Assembly (NCBI GenBank): GCA_030278895.1
Contig: JARXKK010000018.1
Coordinates: forward strand, 1-36,989
DNA from: Acidobacteriota bacterium
GTDB taxonomy: Bacteria > Acidobacteriota > Thermoanaerobaculia > UBA5066
DNA length: 36,989 nt
Direction of reading: 5' to 3'
Numbering within the stretch: position 1 is the stretch's first letter; every line of letters begins with the position of its first letter. Position numbers and translations under genes: made by a program. Under the pieces are notes generated by a model. It searched no databases, was not told where the DNA came from, and saw only the letters and a list, made by a program, of their open reading frames with translations. This document shows positions 8,241 through 16,177 of the stretch, piece after piece.

Positions 8241-9719
8241 TCACTTTCTCCGGCGGGCCCAGATCGCGATGCCCATGGCGATGGCGGCGAGCGGGAGGAG
8301 AAGCATGACCACGAACGCGACCTGGCCCATGTCGCTCCGCGTGAGCGTCACGGCGACCTGATCCGCCATCTTCGGAGGAATCGCCACGAGCGACTCCCGC
8401 TCGAGCGCCCAGTTCGCCGCCGAGGACAGGAGCAGGCGGTTCGAGGCGTTCGCGATTCCCGCGTTCGAGGCCCAATCCGCGTCTCCGAACACGACCGCGC
8501 GGCCCTTCTTCTTCGGGGCAGCGCCGGGAGCCTCGTCCTGCTCGACAGCCGCTGCCAGAGAGACGGGACCGGCGACGTCCTTGTCGTCTTTCTGCGGCCG
8601 GCCGGATTTCTCGAGATCCTTGAGACTCGTCTCGCCCCAGCCGTCGGCCGACGTCTCGACGAGAACGGTCGTTTTCCAGCCCGGGACCGGAACTTTCGCG
8701 ACGCTCACCGAACGCGCGAGCGGGAAGACGACCGGCATCCCCGTGAGGAGCTTCGTCACGGGATGGGCCCGGTAGGACTTCGCGAAAACCGTCTCGGCCC
8801 CCATCATCGGAAGCGCGTTCTTCGGGTCCACGACGACGTCGCTGTCGAGCGTGAGGCCCATGGACGAGAGGAGCGGAGAGAGCCCGAAATCGGAGAGCGC
8901 GGCGCGCGCCCCCGGCGAGAACTCCACGTCGAGGAACAGAAGGGCGCGGCCGCCGGCATCGAGGTACTTTTTCAGGACGTCGCGCTCGGCCTCGGTGAAG
9001 GGAGAACGGGGACCCGCCACGACCACGAGGTCGGCCCCTTCGGGAACAGCAGCGGCGCCGAGCGAGGCCCACCCCTCGACCGTGCAGTTGTCGGCCTTGA
9101 GCGACTCGGCGACCTCGGAAAACCCTTCGCGGCTCCGGGCGGCGTCGAACGCGCGCTCGCCGTGACCGGACGTGAAGAGAACCTTCGGGACCTTTCCCTG
9201 CGTGACGGCGAGGATCGCGGACGTGAACTCCTGCTCGCCGCGAAAGTTCTTGACCGAAGGATCGCCCCCCATGCGGGCGCGCGCGTAGTCGTACTCGACG
9301 ATGCGGTCCTCCGTGACGATCTTCTTCTTGTCGCCCGCCCGGAAGACGACGGCGAGGTTTCGAACGCCCGTCTCCTCGACGAACGTCTTCGCGCGCGCGG
9401 GATTGCGCGTGGGGTCGAGCGTCTCGACCGTGAGCATGGCGCTCTTCGCCTTGTAGCGCTTGAGAAGCTCGTCCACCTCGGGATAGAGAGGCGTCCCCGC
9501 CGTCATGAAGACGGTGACCTGGACGGGCGCCTTGAGGTCCTTGAGGACGTTCACCGTCTTGTCGGAAAGCGAGTAGCGGCCGGTCGTCGTCCAGTCGAAG
9601 CGCGCATAGCGCCTGGAGCCGATGTAGTTCACGAGCACGAGGATGCCGAGGCCGAGGACGACGGAGATCGCGAGCGTCGCGCGATACGTGGAGCGGGAAG
9701 GGACCGTGTTGGATTCCAT
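8241..9719 (-). CDS. GldG-like ABC-transport auxiliary protein
   Basis: This 492-residue protein has an N-terminal membrane segment (about residues 14-32, ISVVLGLGILVLVNYIG), a large periplasmic domain starting RFDWTTTGRYSLSDKTVNVLKDLKAPVQVTVFM, and a C-terminal membrane segment (about 468-487). The RYSLS.KT..VL..L..PV.V.VF motif is diagnostic of the GldG/ABC auxiliary family. The internal stretch DLVVVAGPRSPFTEAERDVLKKYLDAGGRALLFLD is the rossmann-like part. I start at the ATG at 9719, one base after the permease stop; the open frame runs further upstream but there overlaps the permease gene. With GldF and GldA it probably forms one membrane complex. Substrate unknown. Confidence 0.88.
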   Translation of the reverse strand: MESNTVPSRSTYRATLAISVVLGLGILVLVNYIGSRRYARFDWTTTGRYSLSDKTVNVLKDLKAPVQVTVFMTAGTPLYPEVDELLKRYKAKSAMLTVETLDPTRNPARAKTFVEETGVRNLAVVFRAGDKKKIVTEDRIVEYDYARARMGGDPSVKNFRGEQEFTSAILAVTQGKVPKVLFTSGHGERAFDAARSREGFSEVAESLKADNCTVEGWASLGAAAVPEGADLVVVAGPRSPFTEAERDVLKKYLDAGGRALLFLDVEFSPGARAALSDFGLSPLLSSMGLTLDSDVVVDPKNALPMMGAETVFAKSYRAHPVTKLLTGMPVVFPLARSVSVAKVPVPGWKTTVLVETSADGWGETSLKDLEKSGRPQKDDKDVAGPVSLAAAVEQDEAPGAAPKKKGRAVVFGDADWASNAGIANASNRLLLSSAANWALERESLVAIPPKMADQVAVTLTRSDMGQVAFVVMLLLPLAAIAMGIAIWARRRK

Positions 9720-9720
9720 C

Positions 9721-10458
9721 TCAGCGCCCCTTGTTCGCCTCGAGGGCGCGCGTGGACAGGAAGAGGAAGAAGACGACGGTCGAGACGACGTAGAGGATGC
9801 GCCTCGTGTCGACAATGCCTCTCGAGAAATCGTCCATGTGCTCGAGGATGTTCAGATACGACAGGGCGTCGCGCATTCCGGGAAAAGGCAGGAAGTCCCG
9901 CGCGACCCCGATGATGAAGGTGCCGAGGATGAGGACGAACGCGAGAATCGCCGCGACGATCTGGTTCTTCGTGAGCGCCGAGGCAAACGTGCCAGCGGAG
10001 ATGAAGAGCGCCCCGACAAGCGCGATCCCGAGGTAGCCCGCGAGGACCGGGCCCATGTCGAGCCCTCCGAAGCGGGAGAGAAGAAGCGGGTAGAGCGCGG
10101 TCGGCACGAACAGGAACAGGAAGAAGCACCAGGCGCCCGCGAACTTCGCGGAGACGACGGTCGCTTCGGACACGGGCGCCGTCAGGAGAGTCTCGATGGA
10201 CCCCGACCTGCGTTCCTCCGTCAGGAGGCGCATGGCGATGATCGCCGAAACGAGCATGAGGAAAATCCACTGAAACACGTTGGTGAAGAACGTGGACATG
10301 AGGGCCATCCGAGGCGTCTCGGGCGAATTGAGCGCGCCGACGAGGACCATGAACACCCATCCGCTCACGAGCAGGAACGACGTGAGCACGAGGTATCCGA
10401 GCGGGGAGACGAAGTACGAGAAGAACTCCCGCTTCACGATCGCGAGGAACGCTCTCAC
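9721..10458 (-). CDS. GldF-like ABC-2 type permease
   Basis: The 245-residue integral membrane protein has six predicted membrane segments. It begins with the typical ABC-2 permease leader IVKREFFSYFVSPLGYLVL and carries the cytoplasmic motif LLTEERRSGSIETLLTAPVSEATVVSAKF, which contacts the ATPase. It is the transmembrane half of the export complex with the upstream ATPase. The GTG start at 10458 overlaps the ATPase stop (GTGA), so translation is coupled. It is slightly shorter than many relatives but complete at both ends. Confidence 0.9.
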   Translation of the reverse strand: MRAFLAIVKREFFSYFVSPLGYLVLTSFLLVSGWVFMVLVGALNSPETPRMALMSTFFTNVFQWIFLMLVSAIIAMRLLTEERRSGSIETLLTAPVSEATVVSAKFAGAWCFFLFLFVPTALYPLLLSRFGGLDMGPVLAGYLGIALVGALFISAGTFASALTKNQIVAAILAFVLILGTFIIGVARDFLPFPGMRDALSYLNILEHMDDFSRGIVDTRRILYVVSTVVFFLFLSTRALEANKGR

Positions 10459-11465
10459 GCGCCGACCTCCGTACCCTGAGGCGGCGTCGTCGCGTCCGGA
10501 TCGAGGGCGCCCGGCAGCGTGTCGCTTTCGACGGCCGCGTCACGCGACACGAGTCGCACGAAGACGTCCTCGAGCGAAACCTCGCGCGGGGTGAGCTCGA
10601 GAAGAGTCCACCCGCGGAGGACGGATTCCCTGAAGACCGATTCGCGGAGGTCCGTGCCCGGGACGCCCTCCAATATGACGCGCGTCTCGCCTCCGGCGCC
10701 GATGCGCGACGCCCCCGCGACACCGGGGAGCTGGCGAAGGACGCCGTCTGCCTCGGGAACCTCGCCCTTCAGCGCAACCGTGACGCTGGGGGTCTGGGAC
10801 ATCTGGTGGCGGAGGGTCTCGGGGGTCCCCGACGCCACGATGCGTCCCTTGTCGATGATGAGAATACGGTCGCACACGAGCTCCACCTCGGGAAGGATGT
10901 GCGTCGAGAGGAGGATCGTGTGGTCCTTCCGGAGATCGCGGATGAGCGCGCGGACCTTCACGATCTGCCGCGGGTCGAGGCCGACGGTGGGCTCGTCCAG
11001 GACGAGGACCTTCGGCTTGTGGACGAGCGCCCCCGCGAGGCCGACGCGCTGCCGATACCCTTTCGAGAGGTTTCCGATGGGCTTCGCGGCGACGTCGTCG
11101 ACGAAGCACTTCCCGAGCGCCTCGTCGACGCGCGCCTTGACGTCGCGACGCGCCACGCCGCAGAGCTCCGCGCGAAACGCCACGTATTCCCGCACCCGCA
11201 TTTCCGGGTAAAGGGCGAGCGTCTCGGGAAGGTAGCCGAGCGAGCGCTTCGCCAGGATCGGGTTCTCCGCGAGGTCCACGTCCGCGAGCGTGACCCGGCC
11301 GGCCGTCGGCGTCAGGAAGCCCGTGATCATGCGCATCGTCGTGGTTTTTCCGGCCCCGTTCGGGCCCAAAAACCCGAGGATCTCGCCGCTTTCGACGCGA
11401 AAGCTCACGTCCGTGACGGCCGGCGTTCCGTAAAACGATTTCGAGAGTCCGTGTGCTTCGAGCAT
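10455..11465 (-). CDS. GldA-like ABC transporter ATPase
   Basis: This 336-residue ABC ATPase has Walker A GPNGAGKTT (about residues 34-42), signature LSKGYRQRVGLAG, Walker B VLVLDEPTVGLDP and the H-loop LSTHIL. After about residue 220 it has the extra C-terminal domain found in ABC-2 exporter ATPases, ending in a region (LLELTPREVSLEDVFVRLV) followed by a flexible tail. The ATG at 11465 is preceded by GGAGGT about 12 bases upstream and starts the domain directly (MLEAHGLSKSFYGTPAV); the open frame continues upstream but without family similarity. First gene of the four-gene export operon, divergent from the EamA transporter gene. Confidence 0.92.
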   Translation of the reverse strand: MLEAHGLSKSFYGTPAVTDVSFRVESGEILGFLGPNGAGKTTTMRMITGFLTPTAGRVTLADVDLAENPILAKRSLGYLPETLALYPEMRVREYVAFRAELCGVARRDVKARVDEALGKCFVDDVAAKPIGNLSKGYRQRVGLAGALVHKPKVLVLDEPTVGLDPRQIVKVRALIRDLRKDHTILLSTHILPEVELVCDRILIIDKGRIVASGTPETLRHQMSQTPSVTVALKGEVPEADGVLRQLPGVAGASRIGAGGETRVILEGVPGTDLRESVFRESVLRGWTLLELTPREVSLEDVFVRLVSRDAAVESDTLPGALDPDATTPPQGTEVGA

Positions 11466-11568
11466 TTTTTTCTGGTGACCTCCGCGGAGCCTCGACCGGA
11501 CACCGCGTCGCCGCCGGCGGGCCGCAGAAGCGGTGAGAATATAGCAGGCCTTGTGGGAGAGTGAGAAC

Positions 11569-12462
11569 GTGACGGCGCCGCTCAAACGACCCCTCGCCGT
11601 CCTCGCCGCGCTCACGGCCATCGTCATCTGGGCCGTGAACTACCCCGCGATGAAGGTGGCTTTTCGCGAGCTTTCCCCGCTCGCGTTCACGGGATGGCGG
11701 TTTCTTCTCGCCACGACGCTTCTCTTCGCCGAGGCGCTCGTCCGGCGGGAACGGCTCGTTCCGCCGCCCGGCGCGCGCGGCCTCGCCGTGCTGCTCGCGC
11801 TCTCCGGCGTCGCCTTGTACCAGTGGCTCTACGCGCTCGGTCTCGCCTCCACGAGCGGCTTTTCCGCGGCCCTCCTGAACTCGGTCTCGCCGCTCATCGC
11901 GATGTTCCTCGTCGTGCTCCTCGGGTGGGAGCGGATGTCGCCCCTCGCGGGCGCGGGATCCCTTCTCGCATGGGGAGGCGTCGCCCTCTTCGTCACGTCG
12001 GCCCGCGGCGCGGACTTCGGGAGCACGGCGGGAAACCTCATGTGCCTCGGGGCGGCCACGTCCTGGGCCGTTTACAACGTGGCGTCGGCGCGCGCCGGCC
12101 GGCTGCTGTCGCCTCGCGCCGCGCAGCTCGCGACCTTCGGCGGCGGCACCGTCCTGATTCTCGCGTACGCGCTTCCCGACATGCTCCGGCAGGACTATTC
12201 GCGGGTCAGCGCGTCGACATGGGGGCTCGTCGTCTTTTCGGCCATCCTGCCCCTCGCCGTCGCCTTCCGCCTGTGGCTCGAGGCCGTGCGAACGCTCGGC
12301 GTCGCGCAGGCGACGAGCTTCGGCTTTCTCGTGCCCGTTCTCGCCGGCATCGCGTCGGCGATCTTCACGGGCGAGCAATTCAACGCGCAAAAGGTTCTGT
12401 CGGCCGTCGTCGTTCTCTCCGGCCTCGCGCTCATTCGGGTCGCGCGGACACGGACGCGTTAG
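11569..12462 (+). CDS. EamA/DMT-family transporter
   Basis: This 297-residue protein has ten hydrophobic segments in two similar halves, the layout of EamA (drug/metabolite) transporters. Family marks include IVIWAVNYPAMKVAFRELSPLAFTGWRF in the first half and SWAVYNVASARAGRLLSP at the start of the second. Such proteins export or import small metabolites. I start at the GTG at 11569, 7 bases after GGGAGAG; a TTG at 11551 is in frame but lies before that site. It is the first gene of a four-gene plus-strand run; the next start follows 27 bases later, so it is a candidate exporter for whatever the three enzymes make. Confidence 0.88.
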   Translation: MTAPLKRPLAVLAALTAIVIWAVNYPAMKVAFRELSPLAFTGWRFLLATTLLFAEALVRRERLVPPPGARGLAVLLALSGVALYQWLYALGLASTSGFSAALLNSVSPLIAMFLVVLLGWERMSPLAGAGSLLAWGGVALFVTSARGADFGSTAGNLMCLGAATSWAVYNVASARAGRLLSPRAAQLATFGGGTVLILAYALPDMLRQDYSRVSASTWGLVVFSAILPLAVAFRLWLEAVRTLGVAQATSFGFLVPVLAGIASAIFTGEQFNAQKVLSAVVVLSGLALIRVARTRTR

Positions 12463-12489
12463 GATCCCGGAGGAGTTTCTGGAGGTCCG

Positions 12490-13818
12490 ATGTACCGTTC
12501 CGTGGCCCGCGTCGTCGATCTCACCGATCCCACGCTCAACCAGCTCCACGCTGTCACGGTCGAGGACGCCCGCGCGCGCGTGGCCTCGGGCGACGCCGCG
12601 GCCGTCGCGGCCCTCGACGGGTCGTACGCTCTCGTGGGCGTGGACGGCATCACGGTGAGGCTCGCGCGGTCGCTCGACCGCCCGCTCCGCTACTTCCTCG
12701 CGAAGGAAGCGGACGGCCCGTATCTCGTCGTCGCGGACCGGATCGACGCCGTGCACGACTGGCTGAAAGCTCACGGGCACGGCGACCAGTTCCACCCGAG
12801 CTACACGCGCATGGTGCCGGCGCACCACGTCGTCACGCTCCGCCTCATCGGCTGCCCGGACCCCGCCCCGAGCTACGTGCGGACGTTCACGCCCGCGCGC
12901 AACGTTCTTCCGCAGGATCTCGACGAGATCGGGCGCCTCTACGTCGGATCGCTCGCAGACGAGATCGCGAAGTGGGTCGAAACGATTCCCGAATGCGAGC
13001 CGATTGGCGTCGCCTTCTCGGGCGGGATCGACAGCGGCGCCGTCTTTCTCGTCACGCACCACGTTCTCCGCAGCCTCGGCATGAGCCCCGCGCGCCTCAA
13101 AGCCTTCACGCTCTCGGCCGGGAACGGCCCGGACCTTCCTCAGGCCCGCCGCTTCCTCGACGCGCTGGACCTCGGCTTCTTCCTCGAGGCCATCGACGTC
13201 GATCCCGCGTCCCTGAATCCGCGCGAGACCGTTCGTCTCATCGAGGACTACAAGCCGCGCGACGTCGAGTCCGCCACGATGGCCCTCGCGCTCTTCCGCG
13301 GGATCAGGCAACGCTACCCGGATTGGCGCTTCGTCCTCGACGGCGACGGCGGCGACGAGAATCTGAAGGACTACCCCATCGAGGAGAATCCGGAGCTCAC
13401 GATCCGGAGCGTCGTCAACAACCTGATGCTCTACCAGGAAGGCTGGGGCGTCGGCTCGCTCAAGCACTCCGACACGTACACGGGCGGGCAGAGCCGTTCC
13501 TGTGCGCGAACATATGCGCCGCTTCAGGCCTGCGGCTTCTCCGGCTTCAGCCCTTTCACCAGGCCGCGCGTGATCGCGGTCGCCGAAGGCATCCCGTTCG
13601 CTGCGTTGACGGAGGGAAGCGTCGAGAAGCTCTATGGGCTGAAGGGCGAGATCGCCTCGCGGGGAGTTCGCGCACTCACGGGCTTCTCGATGCCCGTCTT
13701 CCCGAAACGCCGCTTCCAGAACGGTGCCGGCGGGGACGCGGTCTTCGCGCGTCTCTTCGGTGGCACCGAGGCCCAGTATCGCGCCGCCTTCCTCTCGCGT
13801 TACCTCGGCGCTGCTTGA
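12490..13818 (+). CDS. Asparagine-synthetase-like enzyme with degenerate glutaminase half
   Basis: The 442-residue protein has an ATP-pyrophosphatase domain of the asparagine synthetase type: PP-loop SGGIDS (residues 177-182) and GDGGDE (AsnB usually has GDGADE). AsnB-like enzymes adenylate a carboxylate and join it to an amine. The N-terminal part keeps only later class-II glutaminase features (LDGSYALVGVDG, RPLRYFLAKEADGPYLVVADRIDAV). The start MYRSV lacks the Cys2 nucleophile, and the first ~60 residues of a normal glutaminase domain are missing. It therefore probably cannot use glutamine and may use ammonia or act as an intramolecular or intermolecular amide synthase, as AsnB relatives in antibiotic pathways do. 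Strong GGAGG sites precede the ATG. Its stop overlaps the next gene's TTG (TTGA). Confidence 0.82.
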   Translation: MYRSVARVVDLTDPTLNQLHAVTVEDARARVASGDAAAVAALDGSYALVGVDGITVRLARSLDRPLRYFLAKEADGPYLVVADRIDAVHDWLKAHGHGDQFHPSYTRMVPAHHVVTLRLIGCPDPAPSYVRTFTPARNVLPQDLDEIGRLYVGSLADEIAKWVETIPECEPIGVAFSGGIDSGAVFLVTHHVLRSLGMSPARLKAFTLSAGNGPDLPQARRFLDALDLGFFLEAIDVDPASLNPRETVRLIEDYKPRDVESATMALALFRGIRQRYPDWRFVLDGDGGDENLKDYPIEENPELTIRSVVNNLMLYQEGWGVGSLKHSDTYTGGQSRSCARTYAPLQACGFSGFSPFTRPRVIAVAEGIPFAALTEGSVEKLYGLKGEIASRGVRALTGFSMPVFPKRRFQNGAGGDAVFARLFGGTEAQYRAAFLSRYLGAA

Positions 13819-14819
13819 TCGACCTCGAGACCGCGGACCGGGGAGCACGAGACGCCTGGATCGTCGGCCTCCGGCCGCCGCGGAACGCCGTGGACCCTCT
13901 CCGTCCCAACGGCTTTTTCGTGGAGGACGAGCCTCGGCCCGGAGGGGGCACGGACCGGGTGGCGACCATCCTCCTCACGGATCGCGAGTGCCCGTGGCGC
14001 TGCCTCATGTGCGATCTCTGGAAGAACACGCTCGAAACTCCCACGCCGGGAGGCGCGATCCCAGCGCAAATCCGATTCGCGCTCGAGAGGTTGCCTTTCG
14101 CGAACGTCCTGAAACTTTACAGCGCGGGCAGCTTCTTCGACCGCGCGGCGATCCCGAAGGAGGATGAAGCGGAGATCGCTTCGCTTTCGCGCGGTTTCGA
14201 GCGCGTCGTCGTTGAGTCCCATCCGGCACTCGTCGGCGATGCGACTCTGAGGTTTCGCGATCTGCTCGGAGGTCCGCAACTCGAGGTCGCGATCGGGCTC
14301 GAGACGGCGAATGAAGAGATTCTCAGAAGGCTCGATAAAGAGATGACCGTCGCCCAGTTTCAGGCCGCGGCCTCTTTCCTTCTCAGAAATCAGATCTCTC
14401 TCCGTGTCTTCGCCCTCGTGGGACTTCCATTCCTGAGAAAGGAAGAATGGCCCGCGGCGACGCGCGCGAGCATCGCCCTTTCGCTAAGGGCTCGAGCGCG
14501 GGTCGTCTCCCTCATTCCGACGCGCCTGGGCAACGGGGCGCTCGAAGAGCTGCACCGCAACGGCCACTTCGAGCCTCCGACACTTCGCGATCTGGAAATG
14601 GCGCTGGAAGATTTCCTGGAAGGTGAAGAGGGGCGGGGCCCCGCGGCAGGCATCGTCGTCGCGGACCTTTGGGACGCTGACGCCCTCGAGGCGCCCGCAT
14701 GCTGCCGCGCAGCGCGCATCGAGCGATTGCGCTCCATGAACCTCCTTCAAAGACATCTTCCTCTTCCTCTCTCTTCCTCTCTCTCCCCTCTTTGCCTCCA
14801 GCATTTCGATCTCCCGTGA
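13815..14819 (+). CDS. Radical SAM enzyme of unknown substrate
   Basis: This 334-residue protein has the radical SAM motif CPWRCLMC (C59, C63, C66) followed by DLWKNT. Downstream are KLYSAGSFFDRAAIP, RVVVESHPALV, LEVAIGLETANEEILRRLDKEMT and a late VSLIPTRLGNGALEELH. These resemble the Elp3-like/RaSEA (TIGR01210) branch of radical SAM proteins, some of which act on tRNA; that resemblance is from memory and weak. The C-terminus ends with ACCRAARIERL and a low-complexity Leu/Pro/Ser tail coded by a pure pyrimidine tract. The TTG start at 13815 overlaps the previous stop and the TGA stop overlaps the next GTG, so it is coupled on both sides. There is no extra [4Fe-4S] SPASM domain; the paired CC near the end is the only further cysteine cluster. 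Confidence 0.85.
   Translation: MIDLETADRGARDAWIVGLRPPRNAVDPLRPNGFFVEDEPRPGGGTDRVATILLTDRECPWRCLMCDLWKNTLETPTPGGAIPAQIRFALERLPFANVLKLYSAGSFFDRAAIPKEDEAEIASLSRGFERVVVESHPALVGDATLRFRDLLGGPQLEVAIGLETANEEILRRLDKEMTVAQFQAAASFLLRNQISLRVFALVGLPFLRKEEWPAATRASIALSLRARARVVSLIPTRLGNGALEELHRNGHFEPPTLRDLEMALEDFLEGEEGRGPAAGIVVADLWDADALEAPACCRAARIERLRSMNLLQRHLPLPLSSSLSPLCLQHFDLP
14755..14793 (+). repeat. 39-base uninterrupted pyrimidine tract
   Basis: Every base from 14755 to 14793 is C or T. The tract contains the unit CTCTTCCTCT twice in tandem from 14761. It codes the Leu/Pro/Ser tail of the radical SAM protein, just before the coupled start of the flavoprotein gene. It could be prone to strand slippage or to triplex formation; neither is shown. 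Confidence 0.8.
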
Positions 14820-16177
14820 CCAGCACCTTTGACGTCGCGATCGTCGGGTCCGGATTCGCCGGCTCGCTTTTCGCGCTCGTCGCGCGTCGCATCGGCCTCT
14901 CCGTCGTACTCCTCGAAAAGGGATCGCACCCGCGCTTCGCGATCGGTGAGTCCACCACGCCCCTCACGAACCTGCTCCTCGAGAGCCTCGCCATTCGCTA
15001 CGGCCTGCCGCGCCTCCTCCCGTTGACGAAGTGGGGCCGCTGGCAGGCGGCGTATCCCGAGGTCGGCGCGGGCCTGAAGCGCGGGTTCACGTTCTTCGCG
15101 CACGAGGCCGGGCTCCCCTTCGCGAACCAAGGCGACGGCCGAGACCGGCTTCTCGTCCCCGCCAGCCCCCGTGACGAGATCGCGGACACGCACTGGTACA
15201 GGCCCGATTTCGACCACTTTCTCGTGAAGGAAGCCGAAGCGGAGGGCGTCGACTACCGCGATCGCTTCACGCTTCAGGGCGTCCGCCGGAGCGGCGACAC
15301 CTGGGAGCTCGAGGGCAGGCGGAACGATGCACCCGCTGCCCTGACGGCGCGCTTCCTCGTGGATGCGTCCGGGCGAGACACGGCGCTGGCCAGGACGCTG
15401 CGCGCCCCCCTCGCGTCACCTGCCGGCATGCCCCGCACGCAGGCGCTCTTCTCCCATTTCGCCGGCGTGAGGCGCCTCGACACGATGCCGGAATTCCGGA
15501 GTGCCTCGGTATCCCCCTATCCGCTCGACGACGCGGCCGTGCATCACGTCTTCGAAGGAGGCTGGATATGGATCCTTCGTTTCGCAAACGGGATCACGAG
15601 CGCGGGCATTGCGGCGACGGAGACTTTCGCCCGAGAGCTCGATCTCGAGGCGGGTGAGCCCGCGTGGCGCCGGGTCCTCGACCGCTTTCCGGCGATTCGC
15701 GCCCAGTTCGCGGGCTCCCGCGCGCTGCGGGGCTTCGATCATTCTCCGGCCCTCGCGTTTCGGCGCGCCCGCGCGGCGGGCCCCGGCTGGGCACTCCTTC
15801 CCTCGGCGGCCGCGTTCGCCGACCCGCTCCTCTCGACGGGCTTTCCGCTGGCTCTGCTCGGGATCGACCGCCTCGCCCGCGCCCTCGCGGAAGACTTCGG
15901 AACGCCCCGCTTCGATTCCCGCCTCGCGGAATACGAAACGGTCACGCTCGCGGAGGCGGACCGCACCGCCGCCTTCGTCGGATCGCTCTACACGGTCCTC
16001 GGCGACTTTCCGCGCTTCGTCGAGCGCGCGTCGCTCTATTTCAGGTTTGCGGAATCCGTGGAGGCGATCGCGCGCGCGAACCCGTCGGATGACTTCTCGC
16101 GTTCGATCGCCTTCCTCGACCTGCCCGAGCTCGCCGGCGTCAGCGCCCCTTGCGCGACTTCTTCGGCGCCGGTTTGA
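14816..16177 (+). CDS. Flavin-dependent halogenase-like oxidoreductase
   Basis: The 453-residue FAD protein has the Rossmann motif GSGFAG (11-16), LLEKG (33-37), GESTTP (44-49), LKRGFTFF with K88, a VDASG motif near 182-186, WIWILRF (250-256) and DPLLSTG (336-342). These are the landmarks of the tryptophan-halogenase/FAD-monooxygenase group. K88 matches the lysine that carries reactive chlorine in halogenases. WxWxIP is changed (Leu-Arg instead of Ile-Pro), and the Glu that tryptophan halogenases have before STG is Leu. It may be a phenolic-type halogenase, a hydroxylase or a saturating reductase. The GTG start at 14816 overlaps the radical SAM stop (GTGA). The 3' end overlaps the convergent amidase gene by 38 bases. 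No flavin reductase partner is in the window. Confidence 0.8.
   Translation: MTSTFDVAIVGSGFAGSLFALVARRIGLSVVLLEKGSHPRFAIGESTTPLTNLLLESLAIRYGLPRLLPLTKWGRWQAAYPEVGAGLKRGFTFFAHEAGLPFANQGDGRDRLLVPASPRDEIADTHWYRPDFDHFLVKEAEAEGVDYRDRFTLQGVRRSGDTWELEGRRNDAPAALTARFLVDASGRDTALARTLRAPLASPAGMPRTQALFSHFAGVRRLDTMPEFRSASVSPYPLDDAAVHHVFEGGWIWILRFANGITSAGIAATETFARELDLEAGEPAWRRVLDRFPAIRAQFAGSRALRGFDHSPALAFRRARAAGPGWALLPSAAAFADPLLSTGFPLALLGIDRLARALAEDFGTPRFDSRLAEYETVTLAEADRTAAFVGSLYTVLGDFPRFVERASLYFRFAESVEAIARANPSDDFSRSIAFLDLPELAGVSAPCATSSAPV

Noticed and set aside
6791-11465. The GldA/F/G-like operon as evidence of gliding motility
   Set aside because: This ABC set with DUF4340 is common in non-gliding bacteria, and no other gliding gene is in the window.
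10540-13848. An open minus-strand frame of about 1,100 codons opposite the AsnB-like and transporter genes
   Set aside because: Composition is Arg/Glu/Gly-rich without domains, and the plus-strand genes carry clear family motifs.
14755-14793. Pyrimidine tract as a possible start of a CRISPR or other array
   Set aside because: No spaced repeat units; it is a simple low-complexity tract within a coding frame.
11694-14819. An open frame of more than 1,000 codons on the plus strand
   Set aside because: Only its last 334 codons (from 13815) code a real protein; the rest is an Arg/Pro/Gly-rich shadow of the transporter and AsnB-like genes, a common effect of high GC content.
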